Assembly (NCBI GenBank): GCA_041688015.1
Contig: JBDNIY010000008.1
Coordinates: forward strand, 1 to 64,000
DNA length: 64,000 nt
Direction: 5' to 3'
From: Parvibaculum sp041688015
Lineage (GTDB): Bacteria; Pseudomonadota; Alphaproteobacteria; Parvibaculales; Parvibaculaceae
Position numbers and translations under genes: made by a program
Notes under the pieces: model-generated
Told to the model about the DNA's origin: nothing
Seen by the model: the letters and a program-made list of their open reading frames with translations, nothing else
Databases searched by the model: none
In this document: positions 63,884 to 64,000 of the stretch, in pieces
Numbering within the stretch: position 1 is the stretch's first letter
Layout of the letters: the number at the start of each line of letters is the position of its first letter

Positions 63884-63925
63884 TTATGGTTGCATTAACA
63901 GTTCACTGTGTAATTATGGTTGCAT
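63884..63925 (+). repeat. 12-bp direct repeat before a gene start
   Basis: TTATGGTTGCAT occurs at 63884-63895 and 63914-63925, exactly 30 bases (about three helical turns) apart. The second copy includes the ATG at 63924. It could be a pair of operator half-sites. Confidence 0.5.
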
Positions 63926-64000
63926 GACCCAAAGATTCGAAATGCTCTCACGAGCTGCCTCCGCCTCCTCTCCGGCCAATGGACCGGACGGGAACGATAC
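63924..64000 (+). CDS. Possible gene start, cut by the window end
   Basis: An ATG opens a frame (MTQRFEMLSRAASASSPANG onward) that stays open to the last base, divergent from mtnB. The 25 visible residues are polar and not recognisable, and no clear ribosome-binding site precedes it. It may be the beginning of a real gene or chance. Confidence 0.35.
   Translation, partial: MTQRFEMLSRAASASSPANGPDGND

Overview
The window looks like chromosomal DNA of a Gram-negative alphaproteobacterium. Supporting this are an LPS/Kdo gene (kdsD), a Cox11-type CtaG, a BacA/SbmA transporter, Wza/Wzc-type export proteins, a TonB receptor, and short palindromic intergenic repeats of a style common in that class. 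Genus cannot be named from the sequence. Most of the window is GC-rich. Several blocks are visibly more AT-rich: about 1-1.2 kb, 6.6-8 kb, 10-12 kb, 25.4-26.5 kb and 46.3-48.4 kb. These carry the accessory genes.

Positions 1-20 kb form a surface-polysaccharide region. It contains an O-antigen ligase/polymerase cut by the window edge, rfbB-rfbA (dTDP-4-keto-6-deoxyglucose), a hexapeptide acyltransferase, a Wzx-type flippase, a glycosyltransferase and a methyltransferase. Next come the 3' remnant of a sugar aminotransferase beside a trace of an IS3-type transposase gene, gmd-fcl (GDP-L-fucose), and a second ligase/polymerase. A leftward export group follows: Wzc-like tyrosine kinase, a small membrane protein, an outer-membrane barrel, a frameshifted secreted protein and a Wza-like lipoprotein. 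A PPP-type phosphatase and kdsD (arabinose-5-phosphate isomerase) close this region. From 20 to 25.4 kb lie a Baeyer-Villiger-type flavoprotein and a tight three-gene operon: HAD-UbiA fusion, DprE1-like oxidase, DprE2-like reductase. The operon is the core of a polyprenyl-phosphate-arabinose pathway best known from mycobacteria.

Positions 25.4-46 kb hold mostly housekeeping and transport genes: an orphan trypsin-like protease with an operator-like promoter, a tandem universal stress protein with a SulP transporter, aldose epimerase, orphan CtaG, TonB receptor, cardiolipin synthase, YqjD/YqjE-like envelope proteins, an NfeD-stomatin pair, Zn-type dehydrogenase, SemiSWEET, a pair of acyl-CoA dehydrogenases, a GGDEF-EAL protein with a degenerate cyclase site, rlmJ, an MFS transporter and a VOC protein. 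An AT-rich insertion at 46.3-48.3 kb encodes a type II restriction-modification pair: a C5-cytosine methyltransferase overlapping a GIY-YIG nuclease with the Eco29kI arrangement.

Positions 48.3-64 kb contain a YghU-like GST, SbmA/BacA, acetyl-CoA hydrolase with a YciA thioesterase, aldehyde dehydrogenase, a GMC dehydrogenase with a Tat-signal small subunit, mtgA, an OprB-like porin preceded by a Fur-like box, a DUF3311/SSS symporter pair, and the methionine-salvage operon mtnB-mtnD-mtnC. Intergenic spaces at 48.4-48.7 and 53.4-53.7 kb are built from small hairpin repeats, and 55.3-55.5 kb resembles the end of an IS21-type element. I saw no tRNA, rRNA, CRISPR array or replication origin.
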